A stretch of DNA of 64,000 nt from contig JBFLYO010000006.1 in the NCBI GenBank assembly GCA_040756745.1, positions 62,001-126,000 on the forward strand, in the 5' to 3' direction. The DNA comes from JBFLYO01 sp040756745. GTDB taxonomy: Bacteria > Bacteroidota > Ignavibacteria > UBA10030 > UBA6906. How positions within the stretch are numbered: the first letter of the stretch is position 1; each line of letters opens with the position of its first letter. The notes under the pieces are model-generated. The model worked only from the letters and a program-made list of their open reading frames with translations. It made no database searches and was not told the origin of the DNA. Of this stretch, positions 17,954 to 25,752 are shown one piece after another. The position numbers were made by a program, and so were the translations under genes.

Positions 17954-18556
17954 ATGGCTGGCGAAAAGTCAATAGAGGGGATTATTCTTGCGGCAGGGTC
18001 ATCGTTCCGGGCCGGCACATTCAAGCCCGGACTGTTGATCGGCGGCAAGCCGATGATCGCTCTGTGCATCGAAGGAATGTACGACACCTGCCGACGGATC
18101 ATCGTTGTCGGCGGCCACGAGTTTGAACAGCTGCGTTCACTTGTGGAAGGGATCGACAGAGTAGAGTGTGTTGAGAACGTTTCCTATCAGAAGGGGATGT
18201 TCACCTCGGTGAAGGCAGGCGTGTCCTGTGTGCGTGGAGAGAGGTGTTTCCTCCTTCCTGCAGATATCCCGCTGGTTCCGCCGCGTGTCTACCAGCAGCT
18301 TCTCACGTTCGATGCGGATGTTGTCGTTCCCTCATTTCAGGGTAGGAACGGACATCCGGTCTGTTTCTCCAGTGCCATCATTCCCCGCATTCTCCGTGAA
18401 CCGGACGAATCGTCCTTGCGGGACGTGGTGAAGAGCGTTGGCATTCGCGCTGTTGAGGTTGATGCGGAAGAGGTTCTCATCGATATTGATATACCTGAGG
18501 ACTACGACAGGGTTTGTCAGCGCGTGGCGACAACTACTCGGAAGCTGTACTTTTAG
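17954..18556 (+). CDS. mocA: MobA-like NTP transferase, molybdenum cofactor cytidylyltransferase
   Basis: A 200-residue nucleotidyltransferase of the MocA/YgfJ family, which joins CMP to molybdopterin to make the dinucleotide cofactor. The signature LAAGSSFRAGTFKPG at residues 12-26 is the nucleotide-binding loop, and FLLPADIPLV carries the metal-binding aspartate. It is the last gene of the cluster, 18 bp behind the XdhC-like gene. YgfJ-type proteins accompany Mo hydroxylases in the yge cluster, which agrees with the operon. The middle of the signature is slightly unusual (Ala-Gly in place of Met-Gly). A general molybdopterin guanylyltransferase (MobA) is less likely given the neighbours. 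Confidence 0.85.
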   Translation: MAGEKSIEGIILAAGSSFRAGTFKPGLLIGGKPMIALCIEGMYDTCRRIIVVGGHEFEQLRSLVEGIDRVECVENVSYQKGMFTSVKAGVSCVRGERCFLLPADIPLVPPRVYQQLLTFDADVVVPSFQGRNGHPVCFSSAIIPRILREPDESSLRDVVKSVGIRAVEVDAEEVLIDIDIPEDYDRVCQRVATTTRKLYF

Positions 18557-18663
18557 AACCCATGTCAGATTTTGCGGGTTTTGCGGACGAACACGTTTTT
18601 CCTAGACCGCAGTTCGGCACTTCGAATCGCTGTGTCGGCTGTTCTCCGCCAGCCTGCCCGCCG

Positions 18664-18683
18664 CCTGCCTGCCGGCAGGCAGG
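18664..18683. repeat. 20-bp perfect GC-rich palindrome
   Basis: CCTGCCTGCCGGCAGGCAGG is its own reverse complement and lies in a run of further CCTGCC/GGCAGG words (about 18652-18693). A partial copy stands at about 20868-20882. It could fold as a hairpin behind mocA, but there is no T-run. It probably belongs to a small dispersed repeat family seen only in this intergenic region of the window. Confidence 0.7.
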
Positions 18684-18720
18684 GCAGGCAGGGTCCGGCG
18701 GAGATTCCGTCCCTGTCCAC

Positions 18721-18761
18721 ACGTGGCGCCTCCGGCGCCACGAATTGTGAATTCACAATTC
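18721..18761. repeat. GC hairpin joined to a 20-bp AT palindrome
   Basis: CGTGGCGCC at 18722-18730 pairs with GGCGCCACG at 18734-18742 across a 3-base loop. The very next bases form a second perfect palindrome, GAATTGTGAATTCACAATTC (18742-18761). Two unrelated perfect palindromes in direct contact suggest a composed intergenic element and not a simple terminator. It sits between mocA and the secreted propeller gene, both on the plus strand. Confidence 0.7.
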
Positions 18762-18842
18762 AAGCACGCCTCCTGCAGGGAGAGCGCGTGACCTAACATC
18801 AGGGAAGAGTTCTTTCTCGGCCTTGCTGTTCGCGGGTACAAA

Positions 18843-20033
18843 ATGAAGACAACCTACCTTACAATCTCCCTTCTCATCTCCCTATCGTGTCGAACAAGTC
18901 TCGGTCAATGGGTATTTACTGGCGGGCCGAGCGGCCAATCTGTTTTGGCCTTTGCAGCGGATTCTGCAAGCGTGTTTGCAGGAACAGGAGGAGGCGGCGT
19001 CTTTCGTTCGACTGACAGCGGAACAAACTGGACCGAGGCGAACGAAGGATTGACGAAACGAGTGGTACTTTCCCTCGCCGTTTCCGGGTCGAAACTCTTC
19101 GCTGGGACAAGTGATTACGGCGGGGTCTTCCTCTCCACGAATGCTGGATCCACCTGGAATTGGGCAGTGCTAACGTGCGATGTCGGAGCTCTTGCTGTTT
19201 CGGATTCTAACCTCTTCGCTGGGACGGGCGGTGGTGTCTGTGTTTCCTCGAACGACGGTGCGGACTGGTCGTGGTTTTCGGGTTTTCGGAGCGGATATCT
19301 CTTGAGTCTTGCGCTCAGTGGGGATAACCTCTATGCAGGCAACTACGAAGGCGTCTATTTCTGCCGAAAGAATGGAGACGAATGGATCGCGACTCTCACG
19401 AGCCTGAGAACGGGCATCACCGCGCTCGCGGCGTCTGGAAAATATGTTTTCGCGGGAGGTGTCGGGGTATTCTTGTCAAGTGATAGTGGTGCGACTTGGA
19501 GTTCGGTCGACTCTGGACTAACAAACCGTATCGCCCATGCGCTTCTCATCTCCGGCGAAAACCTCTTTGCCGGGACTGAAAGTGGCGTCAGTCTCTCAAC
19601 CAATAGAGGAACCACGTGGACATCCGTGAGCACCGGCCTGGGGGCCGTGAGGGTAGAAGCTCTTATTGCACAGGGGAAAGATCTCTTCGCGGGGACTTCC
19701 AACGGCGTATGGCGCCGCCCCTTGTCGGAGATGACTACTGACGTCGCCCTTCCGCAGTGGGGAGTGTCGCGCAGGTTTCTGTTGGAACAAAACTACCCTA
19801 ACCCTTTCAACCCAAGCACGAAAATAACGTACGAACTGCCGAAGTCGCTGATGGTGAGGATCAGCGTCTACGATATGCTTGGTCGTGAGATAGCCGTCCT
19901 TGTGGATGGAAGAATGGAGGAGGGGATTCACGAGATCGGATTTGACGCAACAGGCGTTTCAACTGGTATGTACTTCTACAGGTTGATGGCAGGGGAATTC
20001 TCACAAACGCGAAGGCTCATCTACCTAAGGTGA
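18843..20033 (+). CDS. Secreted beta-propeller protein with type IX sorting domain
   Basis: A 396-residue exported protein. Residues 1-21 form a signal peptide ending SLGQ. About seven repeats of some 40 residues follow, each with a FAGT-x-GGVF-S-D-G-x-W pattern typical of BNR/sialidase-type propeller blades. The C-terminus has a linker with LEQNYPNPFNPSTKITYELP and a Por-type beta-sandwich ending in SQTRRLIYLR, the signal for type IX secretion in the FCB group. It should be placed on the cell surface or released. No catalytic residues are recognisable, so its ligand is unknown. It stands alone between repeats, 286 bp behind mocA. Confidence 0.85.
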   Translation: MKTTYLTISLLISLSCRTSLGQWVFTGGPSGQSVLAFAADSASVFAGTGGGGVFRSTDSGTNWTEANEGLTKRVVLSLAVSGSKLFAGTSDYGGVFLSTNAGSTWNWAVLTCDVGALAVSDSNLFAGTGGGVCVSSNDGADWSWFSGFRSGYLLSLALSGDNLYAGNYEGVYFCRKNGDEWIATLTSLRTGITALAASGKYVFAGGVGVFLSSDSGATWSSVDSGLTNRIAHALLISGENLFAGTESGVSLSTNRGTTWTSVSTGLGAVRVEALIAQGKDLFAGTSNGVWRRPLSEMTTDVALPQWGVSRRFLLEQNYPNPFNPSTKITYELPKSLMVRISVYDMLGREIAVLVDGRMEEGIHEIGFDATGVSTGMYFYRLMAGEFSQTRRLIYLR

Positions 20034-20291
20034 TTTTCAGAAGATGCACTTCCGTATTGTTCAGGAGTCCTTAGGTGCAGTAGTAGCAGATGAAGGCTCA
20101 CTCTACTTTGCTAATACACATATGGTATTCGATGGTTTGAAGAGATGGGCGGCCGTCAAGATGAAAGACATGTTGAAGCCCCGCAGATCTTCCACCTCTT
20201 TCTCCACCTAACATCACTTCCTCCCCTCCGTCAACAGTCGTGTGCCAAACCGGGTCCTCCACCGGCGGGCTTTCGAATTCTGAATTCCTTC
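20034..20291. other. Intergenic stretch without a recognisable gene
   Basis: This stretch lies between the convergent propeller gene and STAS-like gene. I see no convincing ORF: a possible minus-strand frame at 20098-20334 has no ribosome binding site and no family resemblance. No T-run terminator was found. The right end contains the short GAATTCTGAATTC repeat and merges with the gene fragment that begins at 20292. Confidence 0.5.
20275..20287. repeat. GAATTCTGAATTC repeat copy
   Basis: GAATTC is repeated with one spacer base. The exact reverse complement occurs at 20885-20897, and a decayed copy at 20837-20847. In each full case the word lies just behind the 3' end of a minus-strand reading frame ending in the same WRQYVV-type peptide. 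Confidence 0.65.
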
Positions 20292-20342
20292 CTACCTCAC
20301 ATCCCCCAGCTCTGAAACCACGTACTGCCTCCATGCGTCAGT
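20292..20342 (-). pseudogene. Fragment matching the end of the 79-residue protein at 20901
   Basis: Read on the minus strand, this stretch encodes TDAWRQYVVSELGDVR followed by a stop. The intact gene at 20901-21140 ends in NMAWRQYVVAEDGL and stop, so eight of nine residues from AWRQYVV onward agree, with different codons at several places. There is no start codon for the fragment; it begins within about 15 bp of the STAS-like gene stop. It appears to be the leftover 3' end of a paralogous gene. The similarity is short, so chance cannot be fully excluded. Confidence 0.5.
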
Positions 20343-20353
20343 CGCGCCACTAG

Positions 20354-20728
20354 CTAGCCCAGAAGCCACGACATCGCGGCGTCCTTGCCTCGAAACGACA
20401 TGTGCATTACCTCTCCACCCGATACGTCATGTTGGATATCGTACATCCTGCCCATGCCGAATCCGAAATCTGAGGAGAACAAGAGCGCGGTCTTTCCTCC
20501 CGGTCGGCGGGAGGAGAATCTTTTTGTCAGCGCGACCAGATTGGCGACATCTTGGGGAGAGATTTCGCTCAGGTCTGCTTCGGAAAAGTCCCAGAGAATA
20601 TGCAACGTCGACTCGCCTTCGTAATACTTCGCAATGGCATCAGCGATCTGAGCAGCACTCGTTTGGCCCTTGACGGTTTGAATGGTGAGCGAATTGGTCG
20701 GATCGATGACGGCTGTGATCGTGCCCAT
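20354..20728 (-). CDS. STAS/SpoIIAA-like small protein
   Basis: A 124-residue cytosolic protein that I place with SpoIIAA-like/STAS-type folds from its pattern: a short beta strand and ITIQTVKGQTS at the start, LHILWDFSEADLSEISPQDV in the middle, then an amphipathic helix and an FRGKDAAMSWLL end typical of those proteins. Its function is unknown. The ATG at 20728 has GAGG 7 bp upstream and is preferred to the TTG at 20740. It shares orientation with the small gene at 20901 but is separated by about 170 bp of repeats, so an operon is doubtful. Confidence 0.6.
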   Translation of the reverse strand: MGTITAVIDPTNSLTIQTVKGQTSAAQIADAIAKYYEGESTLHILWDFSEADLSEISPQDVANLVALTKRFSSRRPGGKTALLFSSDFGFGMGRMYDIQHDVSGGEVMHMSFRGKDAAMSWLLG

Positions 20729-20836
20729 TTCGATCCTCAAGGCCTCAGGTCACGTGTGAAATAAGTTGTGTCACAAGTGATTTCGCTGTGGGTCGAAAAT
20801 CCTGTCGATCCGAAGGCCACCTAAAGGGGGGCGTTC

Positions 20837-20897
20837 GAATTCTGAACTATGATCTCTGAGCTCCTGTCCGCCGGCAGGCAGGCTGAATTCAGAATTC
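20837..20897. repeat. Composite intergenic repeat with GAATTC and GCCGGCAGGC words
   Basis: This stretch holds a partial GAATTCTGAAC word (20837-20847), a CCGCCGGCAGGCAGG word (about 20868-20882) related to the palindrome at 18664, and a full GAATTCAGAATTC (20885-20897). It lies directly behind the stop of the minus-strand gene at 20901. The order of words is like that behind mocA and behind the fragment at 20292. Confidence 0.6.
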
Positions 20898-20900
20898 CCG

Positions 20901-21140
20901 TCATAGCCCATCCTCCGCCACCACATACTGCCGCCAGGCCATATTGGCTTGAGCGCGTTCAATCTCTCGTCGCTCAAACACTGTGGTCGGTTTGAGCCCC
21001 TTCGAAATCTTCATGTGGGTCACGTGATTGCCGATTCCGATGAGGGTTACCTTGTATCGGATCCCCCTCACCTCGGTCTCTCGCTCGACCACCTTTCCTG
21101 AGTCGAGAGGAAACAGGTCATCCAGATCTTCAGGGAACAT
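20901..21140 (-). CDS. Small protein of unknown function, 79 residues
   Basis: I do not recognise this family. The protein is soluble and mixed in charge, with MFPEDLDDLFPLDSG at the start, a probable beta-rich centre (IRYKVTLIGIGNHVTHMKI) and a helical end (ERREIERAQANMAWRQYVV). A very good ribosome binding site (GGAGG, 6 bp before the ATG at 21140) shows it is a real gene. A short fragment at 20292 repeats its C-terminus. It could be a small regulator or a partner of the STAS-like protein downstream, but nothing in the sequence proves either. Confidence 0.6.
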   Translation of the reverse strand: MFPEDLDDLFPLDSGKVVERETEVRGIRYKVTLIGIGNHVTHMKISKGLKPTTVFERREIERAQANMAWRQYVVAEDGL

Positions 21141-21227
21141 GAGGGGCCTCCTCGAGATAGACGAGTCCAGGTTCGGGTAGTCGGAAAAGGTTACTCAATC
21201 GTTTCCGCTTTGTCAACTCAAATCTCG

Positions 21228-21292
21228 TTCCGCAATCCCTGCCCGCCTCACAGAATTCAGGGGGGCAGGCGGGCGCATTCCGCAATCCGCAA
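21228..21292. repeat. TTCCGCAATCC direct repeats flanking a hairpin
   Basis: TTCCGCAATCC occurs at 21228-21238 and 21278-21288. Between them GCCCGCCT (21241-21248) pairs with AGGCGGGC (21267-21274) around a loop that includes GAATTC. The element starts directly behind the stop codon of the minus-strand kinase gene and could end its transcript, although no T-run is seen. Confidence 0.65.
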
Positions 21293-23944
21293 TTACCTGA
21301 AGGGTTCTTCTATCACCACAAACTTCTGCTTCCGCATCTCCTCCGTGTATGCGATCTCGGTCCCGTCGGATCGCATGCTGAAGTAAATTTGGAGCCCGGA
21401 GAGTCCTCCCCTTACTACCGATTCCTTCCCGGAAGGAAGAAGAATTCGACGCAGCTCCTGGCTCATCGGCGCCGTGTAATACATTTCCTCGCCTCCTTTG
21501 AGCAGCCACGCAAATACCGAACCTGAACGAAGGAGCTTCTTCTCCTTCCCCCCCTCCAGCGTGAAATCGCTCGCGGGACTCAGATACCATCCCCTCCTGC
21601 CTCGATGATTGTCAAACCACGCGACAAAACGCTCCTTGACAACGGGCACTGCGAAGATTGAATCGCCGGCGATCTTCGTCAGTTGCGGCTGGTCGAGCGA
21701 ACCCCGATAGGAACCTGATAATGCCGCGATGACGAAGTCATTCTCGCTCAACCATCGCAGGTAAAAGCCAGTACTGACCGCCCGCGGCCGCTCCGGCTTC
21801 TCTGCGTGCACCACGAACACCCGTGATGAATCTGGTGGATCCCAGATCTGCCGGCCAGCGTAGGCAATCCACCTCCCATCGGGTGACCACGCCGGGAACT
21901 CCTTCGAAAGGGAGTCAGAAGTGATCTTCCTGAGATTCCCTCCATCCCTGTCGATGAGATAGATATCGGTGATATTGCTGACGGCGTCAATCTCCCTGCT
22001 CGGGAATGCGATCGAACGACCGTCGGGAGATATCGCTGCGTTATCTCGGAATTGATCGGACACCGTGAGCTGACGGACGGCGCCGGTGATCAGATTGGCC
22101 AGCTTGATGTGCCCCGTCTCCACCAGTTCTGTGTACACCAGCTTCTTCCCATCGGCGCTCAAGTACATCGGGACGTCGGGCCCGCTTCCTCTCGTGAGCT
22201 GCAGCGGGTCTCCACCTGAAATTGGGATCATCCAGAGATTGAGATTGCCTCCCCTGTTGGATGAGAATATGATGTCCCCCCGAGGAGTCCAGAGAGGGTC
22301 ATCGACCCATTTCCTGTCATGCGTGAGCTGTCGGTCGGTGCCGTCCGCGAGGTTTCGAATCATGATCTCGGCATGCCCCTCGGGGAAGTTTTTCGTCCAG
22401 GCGACGAATTTGAGATCCGGGGAGAATTCGAACGCCTGACGAAGGCCGGGCCTGGCGATAACCGTATCTGCTAGAGCCATCCTGCGGTCGGACCCGTCTG
22501 GCCTACATGTCCAACACTGATGTGTGATCCTGCCGCCATGTGCCGACCGGTTGACTGTGTAGCCGATTCGCTGACCGCCGGGTAGCCAGTAGGAGGCGTA
22601 CGCCCCAACCCCCGCTTCGATGATGACTCGTCCGGTTCCTCCCATTGTCGGGACGAGGACGACTTCAGATTGAGGTGCTGACCTTGGGTAACGGTTGTAG
22701 ACAACCGTACTTGCATCGGGAGAAAGTGACGCCCCGAAAATATAATACGATGAGTCGTGTGTAATCCTCCGCGGTACTCCCCCCGATAGACTCATCATGT
22801 ACACGTCGAACGAGTTCGCTTCGTCGGCCGCCGGAAAGACCAGCCAGTTCCCATCCTCAGAGACGCTCCCATATGTGACGTTCCGGAACGGAACCTGGAC
22901 CACGCGGGATTTCATGTTCGGGTTCAGCGTGGGGCTGGATGGCCGGAGGAGCACGACCGCAATGACAGCCACTGCGGCGAGTCCCACCACCGCCGGGAGG
23001 CCGATGCGGAGCAGCGCGGAACGCCGCCTTCGGTGGGTTGGCGGTTCAGGAGGTTGCTGCGTTTCCTCCGGTCTGGCGATGGGGGACGTCGGTCGTGCGA
23101 CCCTTCCCGATTCCCTTCGGACCCGCCGGAGATCGATCACCATGTCGTGGATGTTCTGGTACCGGTCTTCGGGGTCCTTCTCGAGTGCCCTGCTCAGAAT
23201 GTGCGCGAGCTCTGAGGGAATATCGGGGATATATTTCTGAATCGGATCGGGATCCTCGTTGACAATCGCATACATCATCGCGGCATCGTGCTCACCGCGA
23301 AACGGCAGATGGCCGGTCAGCAGTTCATAGAGGACAACCCCGAACGAGAAGATGTCCGAGCGGGTGTCCGTTTCCCTGCCTTCGATATGCTCTGGCGCCA
23401 TGTAGGCAAGGGTGCCGAGCGTGCTGGTCGTCTTGGTGAGCTTCAGCGATCCTTTTAGCTTGGCGAGGCCGAAATCCATCACCTTGATCTGGTTCTGGGA
23501 TGTCACCATGATGTTCTCGGTCTTGATGTCACGGTGGACGATCCCCCTGCTGTGGGCTTCTTCCAATGCCTCGCCGATCTGCAGGGCATACGAAGTGACA
23601 TCGGCCATCGGGAGGCGGGATGCCTCCGCGCCTGCGCGGCTGATCTTTGTGCGGAGCGTGATGCCGTCCACATACTCCATCACAATGAACTGTTGGTCTC
23701 CCTCTTCCTGGATGTCATGGATGGTACAGATGTGCGGATGGTTAAGTGCGGCGGCGGCCTGTGCTTCCTGCAGGAATCGGGCCCGTTCGGGCTCATGAGT
23801 CTCAAGGCCGCGGGGGAGGAACTTAAGGGCGACAGTCCGTTTGAGGCGGGTGTCTTCTGCCTTGTAGACGATCCCCATGCCGCCCCGTCCTAACTCTTCG
23901 AGGATCGTATAGTGAGAAACCGTCTGACCGGTCGTTGTGGCCAT
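21293..23944 (-). CDS. Ser/Thr protein kinase with TolB-like beta-propeller
   Basis: An 883-residue membrane protein. Residues 12-270 are a bacterial Hanks-type kinase domain: glycine loop GRGGMGIVYK, Lys41 in ALKFL, the HRDIKTEN catalytic loop (Asp139), DFGLAK (157-162) and MAPEHIEG. A proline/arginine linker leads to one transmembrane helix at about 311-333. The remaining 550 residues form WD40-like/PD40 repeats (SPDGRWIAYAG, SADGKKLVYTE, SPDLKFVAWTK), a TolB-type propeller outside the membrane. The ATG at 23944 has AGGA 7 bp upstream; the open frame to 24061 adds nothing plausible. The architecture suggests that a periplasmic ligand is sensed through the propeller. No partner substrate gene is adjacent. 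Confidence 0.9.
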   Translation of the reverse strand: MATTTGQTVSHYTILEELGRGGMGIVYKAEDTRLKRTVALKFLPRGLETHEPERARFLQEAQAAAALNHPHICTIHDIQEEGDQQFIVMEYVDGITLRTKISRAGAEASRLPMADVTSYALQIGEALEEAHSRGIVHRDIKTENIMVTSQNQIKVMDFGLAKLKGSLKLTKTTSTLGTLAYMAPEHIEGRETDTRSDIFSFGVVLYELLTGHLPFRGEHDAAMMYAIVNEDPDPIQKYIPDIPSELAHILSRALEKDPEDRYQNIHDMVIDLRRVRRESGRVARPTSPIARPEETQQPPEPPTHRRRRSALLRIGLPAVVGLAAVAVIAVVLLRPSSPTLNPNMKSRVVQVPFRNVTYGSVSEDGNWLVFPAADEANSFDVYMMSLSGGVPRRITHDSSYYIFGASLSPDASTVVYNRYPRSAPQSEVVLVPTMGGTGRVIIEAGVGAYASYWLPGGQRIGYTVNRSAHGGRITHQCWTCRPDGSDRRMALADTVIARPGLRQAFEFSPDLKFVAWTKNFPEGHAEIMIRNLADGTDRQLTHDRKWVDDPLWTPRGDIIFSSNRGGNLNLWMIPISGGDPLQLTRGSGPDVPMYLSADGKKLVYTELVETGHIKLANLITGAVRQLTVSDQFRDNAAISPDGRSIAFPSREIDAVSNITDIYLIDRDGGNLRKITSDSLSKEFPAWSPDGRWIAYAGRQIWDPPDSSRVFVVHAEKPERPRAVSTGFYLRWLSENDFVIAALSGSYRGSLDQPQLTKIAGDSIFAVPVVKERFVAWFDNHRGRRGWYLSPASDFTLEGGKEKKLLRSGSVFAWLLKGGEEMYYTAPMSQELRRILLPSGKESVVRGGLSGLQIYFSMRSDGTEIAYTEEMRKQKFVVIEEPFR

Positions 23945-24208
23945 GACAATTCCTGCCCGGAGGGGAAAGAAAAAGGCATCCGTTACCTCCGCAGAAGGAA
24001 GACAGGATGCCAATTCAAAGAGCTGACTGCCGAAGATAAGACAACATGGTCCGAGAATCAACTTTCAACTCTCTCAATCACAACGACAACGCGGCATTGC
24101 TGTACGGTTGCATCAGAGACTGACCCGGCTCCCCGGCTCGCCGGTTCTCGGAGAAAATTTCCCGAGAGCGGGAAGGCAGAGTGATAGACACCGACGAAAA
24201 ACTGATAA
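23945..24208. other. Intergenic region, no intact gene
   Basis: This is the start region of the minus-strand kinase and the left flank of the permease remnant. No ORF here resembles a protein family on either strand. An inverted repeat of CCGG-type words near 24123-24145 is short and without a T-run. It may contain decayed permease sequence too degraded to recognise. Confidence 0.4.
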
Positions 24209-24406
24209 TTCGGCGAGAACATAATTCTCACAAGTCTGGTTGCCTCGACGTTCGGCGCAGTCATGTATTTCCCCACGCTGACCGAGGTGCCGATCATTCA
24301 AATGCTGATGGGTCTTGGGATGGGCAAGAAGCAGGCAACGGCGTATGTTCTGACGATCATGATCCTCTCTGCAGGCGCCGGCTGGCTCTTTGGAGAGTTC
24401 GTGTAG
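24209..24406 (+). pseudogene. C-terminal remnant of a COG0701/YraQ-type permease
   Basis: Between an in-frame stop at 24206 and the stop at 24404 the plus strand encodes 65 residues beginning FGENIILTSLVAS, then MYFPTLTEVPIIQMLMGLGM, and ending AGAGWLFGEFV. The TLTEVPI-QxLMGxGMGK pattern is the strongly conserved last-but-one segment of predicted permeases of the COG0701 (DUF318/ArsP-like) family, which are normally around 300 residues or more. The N-terminal membrane part is missing and no ribosome binding site is present, so this is most simply a truncated gene. A short expressed protein from ATG 24265 cannot be excluded. It directly precedes the histidine kinase gene. Confidence 0.65.
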
Positions 24407-24480
24407 ACGCCGGCTTCACACCCCCGCCTTGCGATTGCCCCCCCGATCCCCTAGATTAGACGGATTTCCCTTGAGGTCTC

Positions 24481-25752
24481 ATGCCTCTCAGGCGCTTCTC
24501 AAGAGCTCCCTCTGCAACGTTCAACACCGAGGTGGAGGAATTCCTCCGATCCCTCAACCTCGTGGTGGGGCTGGACCAGCTGCTTGATCTCCTCTCCGCC
24601 AAGCTTAAGGATCTGAGCGGCGCCCGCACGGTATTTGTCATTCTCTACGAGCCGGTGACCAACCGCTTTGCCGGTGTCAAGGCCAAAGGGGACAGACCCG
24701 ATCTCCTTACCGGCTTCCGGTTTGCTCCATCCGACAAACTGGTCAGGTGGCTCACGGTGAACAAGCGTCCCCTCGACGTCGCGCGCGAGCACGAGGTGGT
24801 GCGGTTTCTCTCCGAATGGGAGCGCACGCTGCTGCAGAACTGCGAGATCGCTGCGGTGTTTCCCTTCATCGCCGTCAACCGGCTAACGGGCGCAGTATTC
24901 CTCACGCGAAGGTTTGATGGCTCACCTTACGAGCAGCGTGAAATAGAGACCGTAATGCTTCTGGCAAATCACAGTGCCCTTGGCATCGAGCATGCCCTGC
25001 TCTATCAGTTTCAGGAAGACAAACTGAAAAAGATCCTCCATGCCGACAAGCTGGCAACGGTGGGCGAGCTCGCGGCGGGCGCAGCACACGAGATCCGCAA
25101 CCCCCTGACCTCCATCCGCAGCACTGCGCAATTCCTCAAGAAGGATCTCCCGGGCGACCGAGGGACGCTTGTGGATGGCATCATCGAAGAGGTGGATCGA
25201 ATTGACCACATCATCGCAGGGTTGTTGTCATTCAGCAAGGCGACGTCGCTCAAGCTCGCTCAGGTGGATCTGAGGGAGACGATCCGCCAGACACTCCTGC
25301 TTCTCGATCCGGAACTCCGTGCGCGCGGCATCACCGTCGCCGGTATGCCGGAGAGCGGCGAAGCCATTGTCGACGGGGACGCGGCTCAGCTCAAACAGCT
25401 CTTTCTCAATATCCTGATGAACAGCATACAGGCAATGCCTGAAGGGGGTGCGATTTACCTATCCCTCGTCGAAGAATCGCATGCGAAGGACGGTGCTGAT
25501 CAGCCATCGGTCTCCGTTACAGTGAGGGACACCGGTAAAGGAATCCCGGAACGCGACCTTGCCCGCATCTTTGATCCGTTCTTCACCACAAAAGAGGCGG
25601 GCACGGGCCTGGGGTTGTCGATATCCTACGGGATCGTGAACAAACATGGAGGAGAGATCCTGGTCTCAAGTTCCACGGATGGTCCTGACCGCGGCACCAC
25701 GATGACCGTTCGTCTCCCGCGACGCATCCCGTCCGAACTGAGGGGGGCATGA
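24481..25752 (+). CDS. GAF-domain sensor histidine kinase (NtrB-like)
   Basis: A 423-residue cytosolic sensor kinase. Residues about 25-170 form a GAF-like domain (ARTVFVILYEPVTNRFAG, then FPFIAVNRLTGAVFL), residues 190-255 the HisKA dimerisation domain with phospho-acceptor His203 in AAHEIRNPLTS, and residues 290-415 the ATPase domain with N-box LFLNILMNSIQAMPEG, VRDTGKGIP, FFTTKEAGTGLGLS. There are no transmembrane helices, so it senses something inside the cell. It overlaps the response regulator gene by 4 bp (ATGA), which makes the pair certain. The HK class with AAHEIRNPL is typical of partners of NtrC-type sigma-54 activators. Confidence 0.92.
   Translation: MPLRRFSRAPSATFNTEVEEFLRSLNLVVGLDQLLDLLSAKLKDLSGARTVFVILYEPVTNRFAGVKAKGDRPDLLTGFRFAPSDKLVRWLTVNKRPLDVAREHEVVRFLSEWERTLLQNCEIAAVFPFIAVNRLTGAVFLTRRFDGSPYEQREIETVMLLANHSALGIEHALLYQFQEDKLKKILHADKLATVGELAAGAAHEIRNPLTSIRSTAQFLKKDLPGDRGTLVDGIIEEVDRIDHIIAGLLSFSKATSLKLAQVDLRETIRQTLLLLDPELRARGITVAGMPESGEAIVDGDAAQLKQLFLNILMNSIQAMPEGGAIYLSLVEESHAKDGADQPSVSVTVRDTGKGIPERDLARIFDPFFTTKEAGTGLGLSISYGIVNKHGGEILVSSSTDGPDRGTTMTVRLPRRIPSELRGA

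Noticed and set aside
18600..18770. Short palindromic repeats considered as a CRISPR array
   Set aside because: The units are not regularly spaced, differ in sequence, have no spacers of equal size, and no cas genes are present.
20098..20334. 78-codon minus-strand ORF
   Set aside because: There is no ribosome binding site and no family resemblance, and it runs across the repeat and the gene fragment in another frame.
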